Assembly (NCBI RefSeq): GCF_037948395.1
Contig: NZ_CP149940.1
Span: forward strand, 3,844,001-3,908,000
From: Serratia nevei
Lineage (GTDB): Bacteria; Pseudomonadota; Gammaproteobacteria; Enterobacterales; Enterobacteriaceae
Length of the DNA stretch: 64,000 nucleotides
Direction of reading: 5' to 3'
Each line of letters opens with the position of its first letter. Within the stretch, counting starts at the first letter, position 1. Position numbers and translations under genes: made by a program. Positions 27,189 through 35,752 of the stretch are shown in pieces. The notes under the pieces were generated by a model. The model had not been told where the DNA came from, did not search any database, and saw only the letters and a list, made by a program, of their open reading frames with translations.

Positions 27189-27881
27189 TTACGAGGTGCA
27201 GCCGATGAGCCGTTGCTCTATCGCAACGCCGGGCATCATTTGTCGTAAACCGGCAATCAATTCGTCGCCCGCCGCATGCAGCGCCGCCAACGGCATTGCC
27301 GGCAGGCTCTCCAGGATGAACCACATCCGTTCGGCCTCGGCGCTCAGCCGGGTTCTGACGCCCTGACGCCAGTTCCAGCGGCGGCAGGTCACGCCGCGAT
27401 CGTCGCGCCAGACCACCTCCCCCGCCTCCGGCGATTCATGGATCACCGCACCCTCCTTGACGGTATCGAACAGCTCGCTGCCTTCCGCGACGATCAGCCG
27501 CGGCTCGCCGACATAAGCCGCGATATTCTCGCCCCCCACCGGCACCGCATAACGAATGCTGACGGCGTTGTAGAGATCGACCACCGGATCGATGCTGGGC
27601 ATCGTGCCGTCGCGCAGCGCGCGCTTGCGCAAGGCATCGGCGGAACAGGGCGTACGCTTGGGTTTGGCGCCAAACCGCATGAAGACATCGCGCCAGGCCG
27701 AGAGATGCGCCTCAGCCCAGGGCGCGTCCTCCTCGCCGAGGGCGCGACAGGCCTGCGCCAACGCCAGCGCCCCCACGTCCGGGTTGGTTATGGGAGCCGC
27801 AGCCACGGTAATGCTTAACGCCCGGAATCCGGGCGCCAGCGCAGAGACGGCCGGATCGATTGACGGATCGACTAAAATCAT
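27189..27881 (-). CDS. B3/4-domain protein
   Basis: A 230-residue stand-alone B3/4 domain, the fold of the editing-site region of PheT (phenylalanyl-tRNA synthetase beta). Typical segments are FMRFGAKPKRTPCSADALRKRAL, SIDPVVDLYNAVSIRYAVPVGGENI and ESPEAGEVVWRDD. Free-standing B3/4 proteins are thought to act in tRNA editing or amino-acid-related processes, without a fixed role. AGGATT precedes ATG at 27881. It is divergent from an XRE-cupin regulator over only 43 bases that contain a direct repeat, so it is probably the regulated target. Confidence 0.85.
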   Translation of the reverse strand: MILVDPSIDPAVSALAPGFRALSITVAAAPITNPDVGALALAQACRALGEEDAPWAEAHLSAWRDVFMRFGAKPKRTPCSADALRKRALRDGTMPSIDPVVDLYNAVSIRYAVPVGGENIAAYVGEPRLIVAEGSELFDTVKEGAVIHESPEAGEVVWRDDRGVTCRRWNWRQGVRTRLSAEAERMWFILESLPAMPLAALHAAGDELIAGLRQMMPGVAIEQRLIGCTS

Positions 27882-27892
27882 TGAATAATCCT

Positions 27893-27923
27893 ATATTGAC
27901 CATTTTATTTCATAATATTGACC
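27893..27923. promoter_or_regulatory. Direct repeat in divergent promoter, candidate operator
   Basis: ATATTGACC occurs at 27893-27901 and again at 27915-27923, a 22-base period (two helical turns), in the 43-base gap between the B3/4 gene and the XRE-cupin regulator. The second copy abuts the regulator start codon. Confidence 0.5.
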
Positions 27924-27924
27924 G

Positions 27925-28527
27925 ATGAGCGAAAAAGTCAACAGACCGACCGAGTTCGGCGCCGACGTGCAAACCGTCAGCGAAGCGGTGTCGCACCGCA
28001 TCAAACAGCAGCGAAAAAGCCAAAAACTGTCGCTGGACGAACTGTCGCGCCGGGCGGGCGTCAGCAAGGGCATGCTGGTGGAGATCGAGAAAGGCAGCGC
28101 CAATCCCAGCATCGCCATCCTGTGCAAACTCGCGGCAGCGCTGGGCCTGTCGGTGGCGGACATCGTCAACGTGACCCGCGCCCCCGCCGCCTACCTGATT
28201 GAAAGCCAAGACATTCCCACGCTGTGGCACGGCGATCGCGGCGGCTCGGCCCGCTTGCTGGCAGGCACCCGCGGCCCAAACATGATAGAACTGTGGCGCT
28301 GGGAAATGGCGCCGGGGGAAGCCTATGCATCGGGCGGCCATCCGGTGGGCACCTTCGAGCTGCTGCACGTTGAACAAGGCGTCTTGAGCCTTGCCGTCGA
28401 ACAAACCGAGCTCAGGATTACGCCAGGCTATTCGGCGGTCGCCAGAACGGACAGCCCGCACCGTTACGCCAACGAGGGCGAAGACACGCTGATTTTCACC
28501 ATGACGGTCGCCGAACTGCACGCCTGA
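27925..28527 (+). CDS. XRE-family regulator with C-terminal cupin domain
   Basis: A 200-residue repressor-type protein. The helix-turn-helix lies at about 25-80 (RIKQQRKSQKLSLDELSRR, then AGVSKGMLVEIEKGSANPS). A cupin ligand domain covers about 110-195 (ELWRWEMAPGEAY, GTFELLHVEQGVLSLAVEQ, SPHRYANEGED). Such regulators often sense a small metabolite handled by the adjacent gene. It is divergent from the B3/4 gene and has candidate repeats in the shared promoter. No ribosome-binding site is evident before ATG at 27925, so translation may be weak, leaderless, or start elsewhere. An acetyltransferase gene follows on the same strand after 43 bases. Confidence 0.88.
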   Translation: MSEKVNRPTEFGADVQTVSEAVSHRIKQQRKSQKLSLDELSRRAGVSKGMLVEIEKGSANPSIAILCKLAAALGLSVADIVNVTRAPAAYLIESQDIPTLWHGDRGGSARLLAGTRGPNMIELWRWEMAPGEAYASGGHPVGTFELLHVEQGVLSLAVEQTELRITPGYSAVARTDSPHRYANEGEDTLIFTMTVAELHA

Positions 28528-28570
28528 ACGGCGGCCCAGACCTTAACGCTTGCACAGGAGAAGAGCCCTC

Positions 28571-29023
28571 ATGACAATCCCTGCCCCACTGGAGTGGCGG
28601 CGTGCTGACTATCTCGTCAGCACCGAGCCCAGCCTGCTGGATATTGACGCCATTCATGCATTTCTGACCCGTTCGTCATGGGCGGAGGGCATTGATAAAG
28701 AGACCGTTCGCCAGTCCCTCTCCCACAGCCTGTGCTTCGGCTTGTATCACGGCACCAGACAAATCGGTTTCGCCCGGCTGGTCACCGATTACGCCACCTT
28801 CGGCTATCTGTGCGACGTTTACGTGCTGGAGGCGCATCAAAAAGGCGGGTTGGGCCTGTGGCTGGCGGAATGCTGCCAGGCCCATCCGCTGATGGCGACG
28901 CTGCGGCGAATCATGCTGGTCACCAGCACCGCCCCTTGGCTCTATGAAAAAGTGGGCTATACCGCCATCAACTGTCCCGATTTTGTGTGGCAGATCGCCC
29001 GACCGGACATCTACCGACGTTAA
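28571..29023 (+). CDS. GNAT-family N-acetyltransferase
   Basis: A 150-residue GNAT protein (ATG at 28571, AGGAGAAG upstream). Segments IGFARLVTDYATFGYLCDVYV, then AHQKGGLGLWLAECC (acetyl-CoA loop) and APWLYEKVGYT follow the fold. ARPDIYRR at the end is typical of a group annotated as GNAT proteins of unknown substrate. The gene is behind the XRE-cupin regulator and may share its transcript. The acetyl acceptor is not deducible. Confidence 0.85.
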   Translation: MTIPAPLEWRRADYLVSTEPSLLDIDAIHAFLTRSSWAEGIDKETVRQSLSHSLCFGLYHGTRQIGFARLVTDYATFGYLCDVYVLEAHQKGGLGLWLAECCQAHPLMATLRRIMLVTSTAPWLYEKVGYTAINCPDFVWQIARPDIYRR

Positions 29024-29137
29024 TTTTTCAGCAAGGCCGCCCCAGTTCACACTCTTCCCCCGCGACATTGGCAATCGCGGCGGTTAGGGCCCATGCTGGC
29101 GACAAATTTTACCGTTTGCCCCTTTCAAGGAGAATCT

Positions 29138-29566
29138 ATGCCCGTTTCAGCCCGTAACCAGTTAGCCGGTACCGTGTCCGCCGTCGCCAAAGGCGCCGTC
29201 AATGACGAAGTGGAGATCACCCTGCAGGGCGGTGAAAAACTGGTGGCCATCGTCACGGTACAAAGCCAACAGTCGCTGGGATTAACCATCGGTAAAGAGG
29301 CCGTCGCGCTGATTAAAGCGCCGTGGGTGATCCTGGCGACGGAGGATTGCGGTTTGCGTTTTTCCGCCCGCAACCAGTTTGCCGGGGAAGTGATTGCGGT
29401 TGAGCACGGCGCGGTCAACAGCACCGTGCACCTCAAAGCGGATGCCGGTTTTGTGCTGACGTCGGTGATCACCAATGAAAGCCTGCAGGAGATGGCGCTG
29501 AAGAACGGTTCGCGCGCCATCGCCCTGATCAAAGCCTCATCGGTGCTGCTCGCCGTCAAAGCCTGA
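29138..29566 (+). CDS. Molbindin: two-repeat molybdate-binding (Mop/TOBE) protein
   Basis: A 142-residue protein made of two tandem Mop/TOBE repeats. The first begins SARNQLAGTVSAVAKGAVND, the second SARNQFAGEVIAVEHGAVNS; each ends in an ALIKA(P/S)xV(I/L)LA strand. This di-Mop layout is that of ModG-type molbindins, which store or buffer molybdate in the cytosol. ATG at 29138 follows AAGGAGA; an upstream in-frame start at 29093 lies before this site and is rejected. It stands apart from any mod transport genes. Molybdate binding is a family inference. Confidence 0.9.
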   Translation: MPVSARNQLAGTVSAVAKGAVNDEVEITLQGGEKLVAIVTVQSQQSLGLTIGKEAVALIKAPWVILATEDCGLRFSARNQFAGEVIAVEHGAVNSTVHLKADAGFVLTSVITNESLQEMALKNGSRAIALIKASSVLLAVKA

Positions 29567-29574
29567 TACCGCCA

Positions 29575-29596
29575 GGCCCGCACAAGCGGGCCTTTC
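29575..29596 (+). terminator. Terminator between the molbindin and LysE-family genes
   Basis: GGCCCGC-ACAA-GCGGGCC followed by TTTC, between convergent genes. Confidence 0.75.
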
Positions 29597-29602
29597 AAGG
29601 CG

Positions 29603-30220
29603 CTATTTCAGCGCCTGCTCGGCCAGCAGCCCGAGGGCGATGACGATCATCGCCGCGCCGGAGATGCGCCCCACCACCTTCGCAGCCTGCGGGCGCGTGC
29701 GCAGCACCGACTGCGAACCGAATCCCACCAGCAGGTACACCAGGCCGCAGCTGATCAAATGCACCACGCCCAACGCCAGCATCTGCATCGGCACCGACCA
29801 TTCGGCCCGGGCGTCGGTAAACTGCGGCAGCAGCGCCAGAAACAGCAGAAACACCTTGGGGTTCAGCCCGCTGACGCACACGCCCTTGCCGGCCCAGCGC
29901 AGCCAGGAATCGGAACGCTGATCTTCACCGGCGCCGGGCACCGGCGGGTGCAGCAGCATGTTGAAACCGATCCACAACAGATAAGCCGCCCCCAGCAAGG
30001 TAAGCGCCGTCAGCGCCAGCGGGTTGCCGACCAGCAGCGCGCCGACGCCTGCCACCACGATCGCAATCATCAGCAGGTGGCCAAACAGCAAGCCGGCGAC
30101 GGCGGGCACCACTACCCGCCCGCGAATGCCCGCCGAGATCACATAGGCCCAATCCATACCCGGCGTGATCACTAACAAAATCGACACCGCCCAAAAAGCG
30201 GCGAACAGAGCGAGCGTCAT
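29603..30220 (-). CDS. LysE/RhtB-family amino-acid exporter
   Basis: A 205-residue inner-membrane protein with about six hydrophobic segments. The family signature appears near the start (ITPGMDWAYVISAGIRGR) and in the middle (GKGVCVSGLNPKVFLLFLALLPQF). LysE/RhtB proteins export amino acids or related compounds; the substrate here is unknown. It is divergent from an Lrp/AsnC-type regulator across about 195 bases, the classical arrangement of an exporter with its amino-acid-sensing activator. Confidence 0.9.
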   Translation of the reverse strand: MTLALFAAFWAVSILLVITPGMDWAYVISAGIRGRVVVPAVAGLLFGHLLMIAIVVAGVGALLVGNPLALTALTLLGAAYLLWIGFNMLLHPPVPGAGEDQRSDSWLRWAGKGVCVSGLNPKVFLLFLALLPQFTDARAEWSVPMQMLALGVVHLISCGLVYLLVGFGSQSVLRTRPQAAKVVGRISGAAMIVIALGLLAEQALK

Positions 30221-30414
30221 GCCGGCCCCCTCTCAAACGCGCCGCGCCATTCCGAACAAAGAACCATTGCGCTTTCCTCTTGGAAGAAGAACGGCCTCCG
30301 CCTACCGCGGCGGCCGTCAAAACCGTTCAATAGATGGCAAGAATATCCTCAAGGCGTTAAAATGTGCTTTCAATTACTTGCCTGAAACCGGCATAAGCAG
30401 GGAAACTTTTCCAA

Positions 30415-30876
30415 ATGGATAAGATTGATCGCAAGATTCTTGCTGAACTGCAGGCCGACGGGCGTTTGTCGGTGACCGAGCTGGCCGAGCGGATCGGGTT
30501 GAGCGTCTCTCCCTGCCACCGCCGGGTGCGGGCGTTAGAGGAGTCCGGGGTGATCAGGGGTTACCGCGCCCAGCTCGATCCCGGCAGCCTGGGCTATAAC
30601 TTTTCCGCCCTGGTGTTCGTCACCATGCGCGAAGGCGATCGCCGCGCCGTTGAAACCTTCGAAAACGCCATGATGGACATTCCACAGGTGGTGCAGGCGC
30701 AGCGGCTGTTTGGCGATCCGGACTATCTACTGCACGTGATCGCCCGCGATCTGCCCGCTTTCCAACAGCTTTACGACGAGAAACTCTCCGCTCTGCCGGG
30801 CGTGCAGCGCCTGAGCTCCACGCTGGTGATGAAAACCGTGGTGCCGGAGCGCTCGTTCCTGCCGCTGGGAAAATGA
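30415..30876 (+). CDS. Lrp/AsnC-family transcriptional regulator
   Basis: A 153-residue regulator. The N-terminal helix-turn-helix is DRKILAELQADGRLSVTELA followed by ERIGLSVSPCHRRVRALEESG. The C-terminal RAM/ACT-like domain covers about 65-145 (FSALVFVTMREGDRRAVE, VVQAQRLFGDPDYLLHVIARD). Proteins of this type bind amino acids and form octamers. Being divergent from a LysE-type exporter, its likely role is to induce that exporter; this rests on context only. A symmetrical hairpin terminator follows. Confidence 0.92.
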   Translation: MDKIDRKILAELQADGRLSVTELAERIGLSVSPCHRRVRALEESGVIRGYRAQLDPGSLGYNFSALVFVTMREGDRRAVETFENAMMDIPQVVQAQRLFGDPDYLLHVIARDLPAFQQLYDEKLSALPGVQRLSSTLVMKTVVPERSFLPLGK

Positions 30877-30878
30877 CG

Positions 30879-30903
30879 ACGGGAGCGTTGCCGCTCCCGT
30901 TTT
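30879..30903 (+). terminator. Terminator between the Lrp-type and flavoprotein genes
   Basis: ACGGGAGCG-TTGC-CGCTCCCGT followed by TTTG lies between convergent genes. Confidence 0.78.
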
Positions 30904-30910
30904 GACTTCC

Positions 30911-32119
30911 TTAAGGCACAATCACGAAATCCGGATTGGCGACGGCAAACAGCGCCTCGCGATCCGCCGCCGGTGGATAAATCCACTGCGTATTGATCTC
31001 CTGCTTAATCTTTTTGCCTTCCTGACGGGTAAAGCGCACCTGGCGCTCCCAGCCTTCGGTATACAGCGCGCCCCAGGGCCCCAGATCCAGGCAGGTCACA
31101 TACTTCGGCTGGCTGTACGGGTGAGTCGGCAACCCCGCCAGCTCCGCCGCCGCATTGTGGCCGGCCACCCGGCCAAGGCTCATCGCATGCTGGCAGGTCA
31201 TCAGGTTGTGATTGCCGAGATCGTCGGTCGCCGCCTTCACCGTATCGCCGGTCACGAAAATGCCCGCCGCCGCCGGCGCGCGCAGGAAGGCGTCGCCGAT
31301 CACCCGGCCGCTGCCGTCGCGCTCGCCGGGGATCTGCTCGGTCAGCGGATGCGCCCGCACGCCCGCTGCCAGGATCACCGTGTTGGCGGCGATACGCTCA
31401 CCGTTCGACAGCATCACCCCCTCAGCGTCGATAGCCGAGACGCGCAGGCCGGCTCGCGCTTCCACGCCGCACTCCGCCAGCGCCTGGCGAATCACCGCCC
31501 CCGGCTCCGCGCCCATTCCGGCGCCCACTTCCGGGGCGCTATCGACGATCACCACGCGCACGTTCTCGTCTTTGCCCAGCGCATCCCGCAGCCGCTGCGG
31601 CATCTCCGCCGCACTCTCCAGCCCGGTCAGCCCCGCGCCCACCACCACGGCGGTGTTGCGCGCCGGCGTAGACGGCTTGGCCGCCAGCGCTTTGATATGG
31701 GCATCCAAACGCTGCGCGCTTTCCAGCGTATCGACGTTGAAACCGTATTCGGCAAAGCCCGGCACCGCAGGCACGGAGAGCCGACTGCCGGTGGCCCACA
31801 CCAGGCGGTCGTAGGCCAGCTCAAGGGATCCCCCTGTCGCCTGCGCCACCGTGAGCGTCTTGGCGGCGGCATCGATGCGCTCTACCGCCCCGGCCAGGTG
31901 GTGCACGCCGACGGCGGCGAGCTGAGCGGAAATGTCCGGATTCATGTTTTCCAACACCGCTTCATACAGGCGCGGCCGGATGGTGACCGTTGGCGTCGGC
32001 GAAACCATGAGCACCTCGATATCGTCATGCTTACCGGCGAGGGTAATGGCGCGCATGGCGGACACGGCGGCCCAAAAACCGGCAAAACCGGAACCGGCAA
32101 TCACTATTTTCTGCGTCAT
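30911..32119 (-). CDS. NDH-2-like NAD(P)/FAD-dependent oxidoreductase
   Basis: A 402-residue two-dinucleotide-binding-domain flavoprotein. The N-terminal FAD motif is VIAGSGFAGFWAAVSAM. The NAD(P) motif is VVVGAGLTGLESAAEMP near residue 160. The second FAD motif is GIFVTGDTV near residue 290. General layout is that of type II NADH dehydrogenases, but the usual C-terminal membrane-anchoring stretch is not evident. The electron acceptor is unknown. AAGGAG lies 8 bases before ATG at 32119. The Rrf2-type regulator gene ends 160 bases upstream on the same strand, so cotranscription or coregulation is plausible. Confidence 0.85.
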   Translation of the reverse strand: MTQKIVIAGSGFAGFWAAVSAMRAITLAGKHDDIEVLMVSPTPTVTIRPRLYEAVLENMNPDISAQLAAVGVHHLAGAVERIDAAAKTLTVAQATGGSLELAYDRLVWATGSRLSVPAVPGFAEYGFNVDTLESAQRLDAHIKALAAKPSTPARNTAVVVGAGLTGLESAAEMPQRLRDALGKDENVRVVIVDSAPEVGAGMGAEPGAVIRQALAECGVEARAGLRVSAIDAEGVMLSNGERIAANTVILAAGVRAHPLTEQIPGERDGSGRVIGDAFLRAPAAAGIFVTGDTVKAATDDLGNHNLMTCQHAMSLGRVAGHNAAAELAGLPTHPYSQPKYVTCLDLGPWGALYTEGWERQVRFTRQEGKKIKQEINTQWIYPPAADREALFAVANPDFVIVP

Positions 32120-32279
32120 GGGATGACTCCTTCATACAGGGTTAACCGGGCGATAAGGCTGCCCGCAGTTTTTTCGGATGAACGATGCCGTTCCGCTCCC
32201 GTAGCAGGGTGCAGAAGGCCCGCCCGCCCCTTCCGAAGAGGCGGGAAAAAGTGTGTTTGGCTTTAAGGAAAGGCGGTGG

Positions 32280-32819
32280 TTAGGTTTTGGCCCGCGCCGT
32301 TTTGCCGCTGCGCGCGGTGCGTTCCGTCATGCGCTCATCGAGCCAGAGGTTGACCTCACCGAAGAAGCCCTGCGGCGCCTTGCGGCCAAAGCGGGCCGCG
32401 ACGGCGCCGAGGGTCTGCGCCGCCAGCGCATCGCGCATCGCCTTCTCCGCCTGCAGCATCACCGCGTGGATGGCGCATTTGCCGGAGACCGCCCAATCCG
32501 GCGGGGAATCGTCGAACACCGCGCAGCGCCCGCGCACCTCCTGGCAATCGAACAGCGGCTTGTGCCCTTCGATGGCGTCGATGATCGCCAGAAAACTGAT
32601 CTCATCCGCTGGGCGCGCCAGCCGGTAGCCGCCGCGCACCCCTTCGCTGGCGACGACGATCCCCGCCTTTTCCAGCTTGGGGAAAATCTTGGCCAGAAAG
32701 CTGGGGGAGATGCCCTGCAGCTCGGCGAGTTCGCGGCTGCTGAGCGCGCGCTGGTTATCGCCGACCAGCCACAGCAGGCAGTGGATGCCATATTCAACGC
32801 TGGTTGTGATGTACGCCAT
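32280..32819 (-). CDS. Rrf2-family transcriptional regulator
   Basis: About 179 residues from ATG at 32819 (MAYITTSVEYGIHCLLWL); an in-frame TTG at 32840 would add seven. The winged helix covers SSRELAELQGISPSFLAKIF, then VRGGYRLARPADEIS. Three cysteines in FDCQEVRGRC and SGKCAIH occupy the region used for iron-sulfur ligands in IscR/NsrR, though the spacing to the third is longer than in those proteins. A redox- or NO-sensing role is thus possible, not shown. Upstream is a near-consensus promoter whose spacer is a perfect palindrome, suggesting autorepression. The next gene on the strand is the flavoprotein, a likely target. Confidence 0.88.
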   Translation of the reverse strand: MAYITTSVEYGIHCLLWLVGDNQRALSSRELAELQGISPSFLAKIFPKLEKAGIVVASEGVRGGYRLARPADEISFLAIIDAIEGHKPLFDCQEVRGRCAVFDDSPPDWAVSGKCAIHAVMLQAEKAMRDALAAQTLGAVAARFGRKAPQGFFGEVNLWLDERMTERTARSGKTARAKT

Positions 32820-32852
32820 ATGTCCGTTTTCGACCGTCAATGAACCTTCAAT

Positions 32853-32888
32853 AACGCAGACTATATGAGTCTGCGTTTATCTTGTCAA
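32853..32888 (-). promoter_or_regulatory. Near-consensus sigma-70 promoter with embedded palindromic operator
   Basis: On the reverse strand TTGACA (32888-32883) and TATAGT (32865-32860) are 17 bases apart. A perfect 10-bp inverted repeat AACGCAGACT-N5-AGTCTGCGTT (32853-32877) covers the -10 and most of the spacer. Binding there would block RNA polymerase; the adjacent Rrf2 protein is the natural candidate binder. Confidence 0.75.
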
Positions 32889-32926
32889 CAAAACACGGAT
32901 CAACTTTGTCCGCGTTTTATTGACAA
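32882..32926. repeat. Second, long imperfect inverted repeat
   Basis: Arms 32882-32899 (TTGTCAACAAAACACGGA) and 32909-32926 (TCCGCGTTTTATTGACAA) pair at 16 of 18 positions around a 9-base centre. Each outer end supplies a TTGACA-type -35 element, one per direction, so it may be an operator for divergent promoters. Confidence 0.65.
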
Positions 32927-33158
32927 TGCACGCCGCCGGCGACGTAGAAAGCGCCCTTCAAAATGAAAAATAAAACTTTTTGCCCGATTCGCGCCCGGCT
33001 AACGTTTCCTTGTCGGCTGCGGCTGACTATGATGTGATGGGTGCCGCCGCCGCGGTTTGTGAGCCGCCGCACTTTCGCGCGGATTGCGCCGTGGGAATAA
33101 AGAACTCTTGTCTGCTGCTGACGTCTTAGAAATGATTATTTAAGGGAAACGCCTGACT

Positions 33159-34628
33159 ATGACCAACCGGTTGACCAAAACCGCGTTAGCGGTGCTGCTG
33201 CTCGGCACGCTGAACGCCACCGCCCTGGCGCCAGCACAGGCGGAAAGCCAAGACCAGTTGCCGGATATGGGCACCTCCGCCGGCGGCACCCTGAGCATCG
33301 GACAAGAGCTGGCGATGGGCGATTTCTACGTGCGCCAACTGCGCGCCAGCGCCCCGCTGATCAACGATCCGCTGCTGAGCCAGTACATCAACCAGCTGGG
33401 CAACCGGCTGGTGGCCAGCGCTTATTCGGTGCGCACGCCGTTCCATTTCTATCTGGTGCGCAACGACGAGATCAACGCCTTCGCCTTCTTCGGCGGCAAC
33501 GTGGTGCTGCATTCCGCGTTGTTTCGCGTCAGCGACAACGAAAGCCAACTGGCTTCGGTGCTGGCGCACGAAATCTCGCACGTCACCCAGCGCCACCTGG
33601 CGCGCGCAATGGAAGACCAGCAGCGCAACGCCCCGCTGACCTGGGTGGGCGCACTCGGCTCCATCCTGCTGGCGATGGCCAACCCGACCATGGGCATGGC
33701 GGCGCTGAGCGGTACCCTGGCCGGCACCCAGCAGGGCATGATCAGTTTTACCCAGTCGAACGAACAGGAAGCCGACCGCATCGGCATTCAGGTGCTGCAG
33801 CGCGCCGGTTTCGATCCCGAAGCGATGCCCGACTTCCTGCAAAAACTCTCGGATCAGTCGCGCTATGCCTCCAAGCCGCCGGAAATGCTGCTGACGCACC
33901 CCTTGCCGGACAGCCGCCTTTCCGACGCGCGCAACCGCGCCAACCAGATGCCGAAACACATCGTGCAGTCTTCGCAGGACTACCTGATGGCCAAGGTGCG
34001 CGCACTGGGCATGTACAGCTCGGAAGGCTATGGCCTGAACGAAGAGCTGCTCGGCTCACTCAGCAAGGGCAACGTGCGCGAACAGGCGGCCGCCAAATAC
34101 GGCCGCGCCATCCTGTTCTATGAAGCGAAAAAATACGACGACGCACGCAACATCATTCAACCAATGCTGGCGCAGGATGCGAAAAACGTCTGGCTGATCG
34201 ACCTGATGACCGACATCGATCTCGGCCAGAAACGCGCGCCACAGGCCATCGCCCGCCTGCAGGCGGCCAACGCCGCCCAGAACAACAACCCGGTGCTGCA
34301 GCTCAACCTGGCCAATGCCTATGTCGAAGGCAACCAGCCGGCGCAGGCCTCGAAGATCCTGAACCGCTATACCTTTGCCCATCCGGACGATCCGAACGGC
34401 TGGGATCTGCTGGCGCAGGCCAGCGCCGCCCAGGGGCTGCGCGATGAAGAGCTGTCGGCCCGCGCCGAAAGCCTGGCGCTGACCGGCCGGCTCGATCAGG
34501 CCATCGGCCTGCTCAGCAATGCCAGCTCGCTGCAGAAACTCGGCAGCCTGAAACAGGCGCGCTACGATGCGCGCATCGACCAGCTGCGCCAACTGCAACA
34601 GCGCTTCCGCCAATACCAGCGCAGCTGA
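33159..34628 (+). CDS. bepA: Periplasmic chaperone/metalloprotease BepA
   Basis: BepA (YfgC) matures or degrades the LPS-assembly barrel LptD and BAM substrates in the periplasm. It has 489 residues. The signal peptide is about 1-28 ([14 protein letters not shown]). The M48 domain carries [20 protein letters not shown] (H137, E138, H141) and the third ligand region [22 protein letters not shown]-terminal TPR array starts near 310 ([41 protein letters not shown]). It is followed after 20 bases by yfgD, the E. coli pair. Its long upstream gap is shared with the divergent Rrf2 gene. Confidence 0.96.
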   Translation: MTNRLTKTALAVLLLGTLNATALAPAQAESQDQLPDMGTSAGGTLSIGQELAMGDFYVRQLRASAPLINDPLLSQYINQLGNRLVASAYSVRTPFHFYLVRNDEINAFAFFGGNVVLHSALFRVSDNESQLASVLAHEISHVTQRHLARAMEDQQRNAPLTWVGALGSILLAMANPTMGMAALSGTLAGTQQGMISFTQSNEQEADRIGIQVLQRAGFDPEAMPDFLQKLSDQSRYASKPPEMLLTHPLPDSRLSDARNRANQMPKHIVQSSQDYLMAKVRALGMYSSEGYGLNEELLGSLSKGNVREQAAAKYGRAILFYEAKKYDDARNIIQPMLAQDAKNVWLIDLMTDIDLGQKRAPQAIARLQAANAAQNNNPVLQLNLANAYVEGNQPAQASKILNRYTFAHPDDPNGWDLLAQASAAQGLRDEELSARAESLALTGRLDQAIGLLSNASSLQKLGSLKQARYDARIDQLRQLQQRFRQYQRS

Positions 34629-34648
34629 TTCAACAAGGAATGAACGCC

Positions 34649-35002
34649 ATGAAAAACGTCACGATTTACCACAACCCGCGCTGCTCCAAGAGCCGTGAAA
34701 CCCTGGCGCTGCTGGAGCAGCACGGTGTCGATCCCAAGGTGGTGCTGTATCTTGAAACGCCCCCGTCGGCCGATGAGCTGAAAAAGCTGTTGAAAGAATT
34801 AGGCTTCACATCCGCGCGCGATCTGATGCGCAAAAAAGAAGATCTGTACAAAGAATTGAAGCTGGCGGACGACAGTCTGAGCGAAGAACAGCTGCTGGCG
34901 GCGATGACGGCGAACCCGAAACTGATCGAACGCCCGATCGTGGTGAAAGGCAGCAAGGCGCGTATCGGCCGGCCGCCGGAGCAGGTGCTGGAGATTTTAT
35001 AA
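34649..35002 (+). CDS. yfgD: Arsenate-reductase-family protein YfgD
   Basis: A 117-residue ArsC-type thioredoxin-fold protein. The active-site loop YHNPRCSKSRETLALLEQH contains the catalytic cysteine, and IERPIVVKGSKARIGRPPEQ the conserved arginines. It lies outside any ars operon, as in E. coli, so arsenate reduction in the cell is uncertain. The start at 34649 has AAGGA 9 bases upstream; the ATG at 34640 overlaps that site and is rejected. A terminator separates it from the convergent hda. Confidence 0.93.
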   Translation: MKNVTIYHNPRCSKSRETLALLEQHGVDPKVVLYLETPPSADELKKLLKELGFTSARDLMRKKEDLYKELKLADDSLSEEQLLAAMTANPKLIERPIVVKGSKARIGRPPEQVLEIL

Positions 35003-35012
35003 ATTCGAATTC

Positions 35013-35041
35013 GGGCGCGGACTGTCGCGCCCTTTCTTTTG
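35013..35041 (+). terminator. Terminator between yfgD and hda
   Basis: GGGCGCG-GACTGT-CGCGCCC followed by TTTCTTTT. Confidence 0.85.
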
Positions 35042-35050
35042 CGGTAGCCG

Positions 35051-35752
35051 CTACAGCCCCAGGATCTCTTTAACGAACGGGATGGTCAGCTTGCGCTGGG
35101 CGGTGATCGAGGCACGATCGAGCTGATCGAGGGTCATAAACAGCGTGCGCATCTCGCGATCCAGCCGTTTCAACAGGAAGCGGCCCACGTCTTCCGGCAG
35201 CTCAAAGCCGCGCAGTTTGCCGCGCAGCTGCAGCGCCAGCAGTTTCTCTTCGTCCGACAGCGGCTGCAGCTTGTAGATCTGCCCCCAGTCCAGGCGCGAA
35301 GCCAGATCCGGTAAACGCAGGTTCAGCTGGCGCGGCGGGCGATCCCCGGTGATGAACAAACGGGTGCGGCCGGTTTCCAGGATGCGGTTGTAGAGGTTGA
35401 AGATCGCCATCTCCCACTCTTCGTCGCCGGCGATGCATTCGATATTGTCGATGCAAACCAGCGCCAGCTGCTCCATGCCGTCCAACACTTCGGGCACGAA
35501 GTAAGCGCGTTTGTCGAGCGGCACATAGCCCACCGCTTCCCCCTGCTGCGAAAGCTCGGCGCAGGCCGCATGCAGCAGATGGCTGCGCCCGCCGCCTTCA
35601 CGCGACCAAAAATAGATATAGCTGCCATGTTCCTGACGGACGGCGGATTGGATCGCGGCTAATAGGGATGGGTTCTCGCCCGGATAAAAACTGGCGAAAG
35701 TTTCATCATCGGGAAGATAAAGTGGCAGTGAAAGCTGTGCCGGCGTATTCAG
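35051..35752 (-). CDS. hda: DnaA inactivator Hda, initiated at CTG
   Basis: AAA+ protein that, with the DNA-loaded beta clamp, triggers ATP hydrolysis by DnaA and prevents over-initiation. It has 233 residues when begun at CTG 35752, the E. coli length. The N-terminus then reads [19 protein letters not shown], including the clamp-binding QLSLPL. Walker A is [10 protein letters not shown], then [11 protein letters not shown] (Walker B), and [12 protein letters not shown] through [16 protein letters not shown]. No ATG, GTG or TTG is in frame between the upstream stop (four codons before) and codon 74, and GAGG lies 7 bases before the CTG. CTG initiation of hda is, as I recall, known in E. coli. 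Confidence 0.93.
   Translation of the reverse strand: MNTPAQLSLPLYLPDDETFASFYPGENPSLLAAIQSAVRQEHGSYIYFWSREGGGRSHLLHAACAELSQQGEAVGYVPLDKRAYFVPEVLDGMEQLALVCIDNIECIAGDEEWEMAIFNLYNRILETGRTRLFITGDRPPRQLNLRLPDLASRLDWGQIYKLQPLSDEEKLLALQLRGKLRGFELPEDVGRFLLKRLDREMRTLFMTLDQLDRASITAQRKLTIPFVKEILGL

Noticed and set aside
32253..32843. 196-codon forward frame opposite the Rrf2 gene
   Set aside because: Shadow of a gene with a clear domain, promoter and operator.
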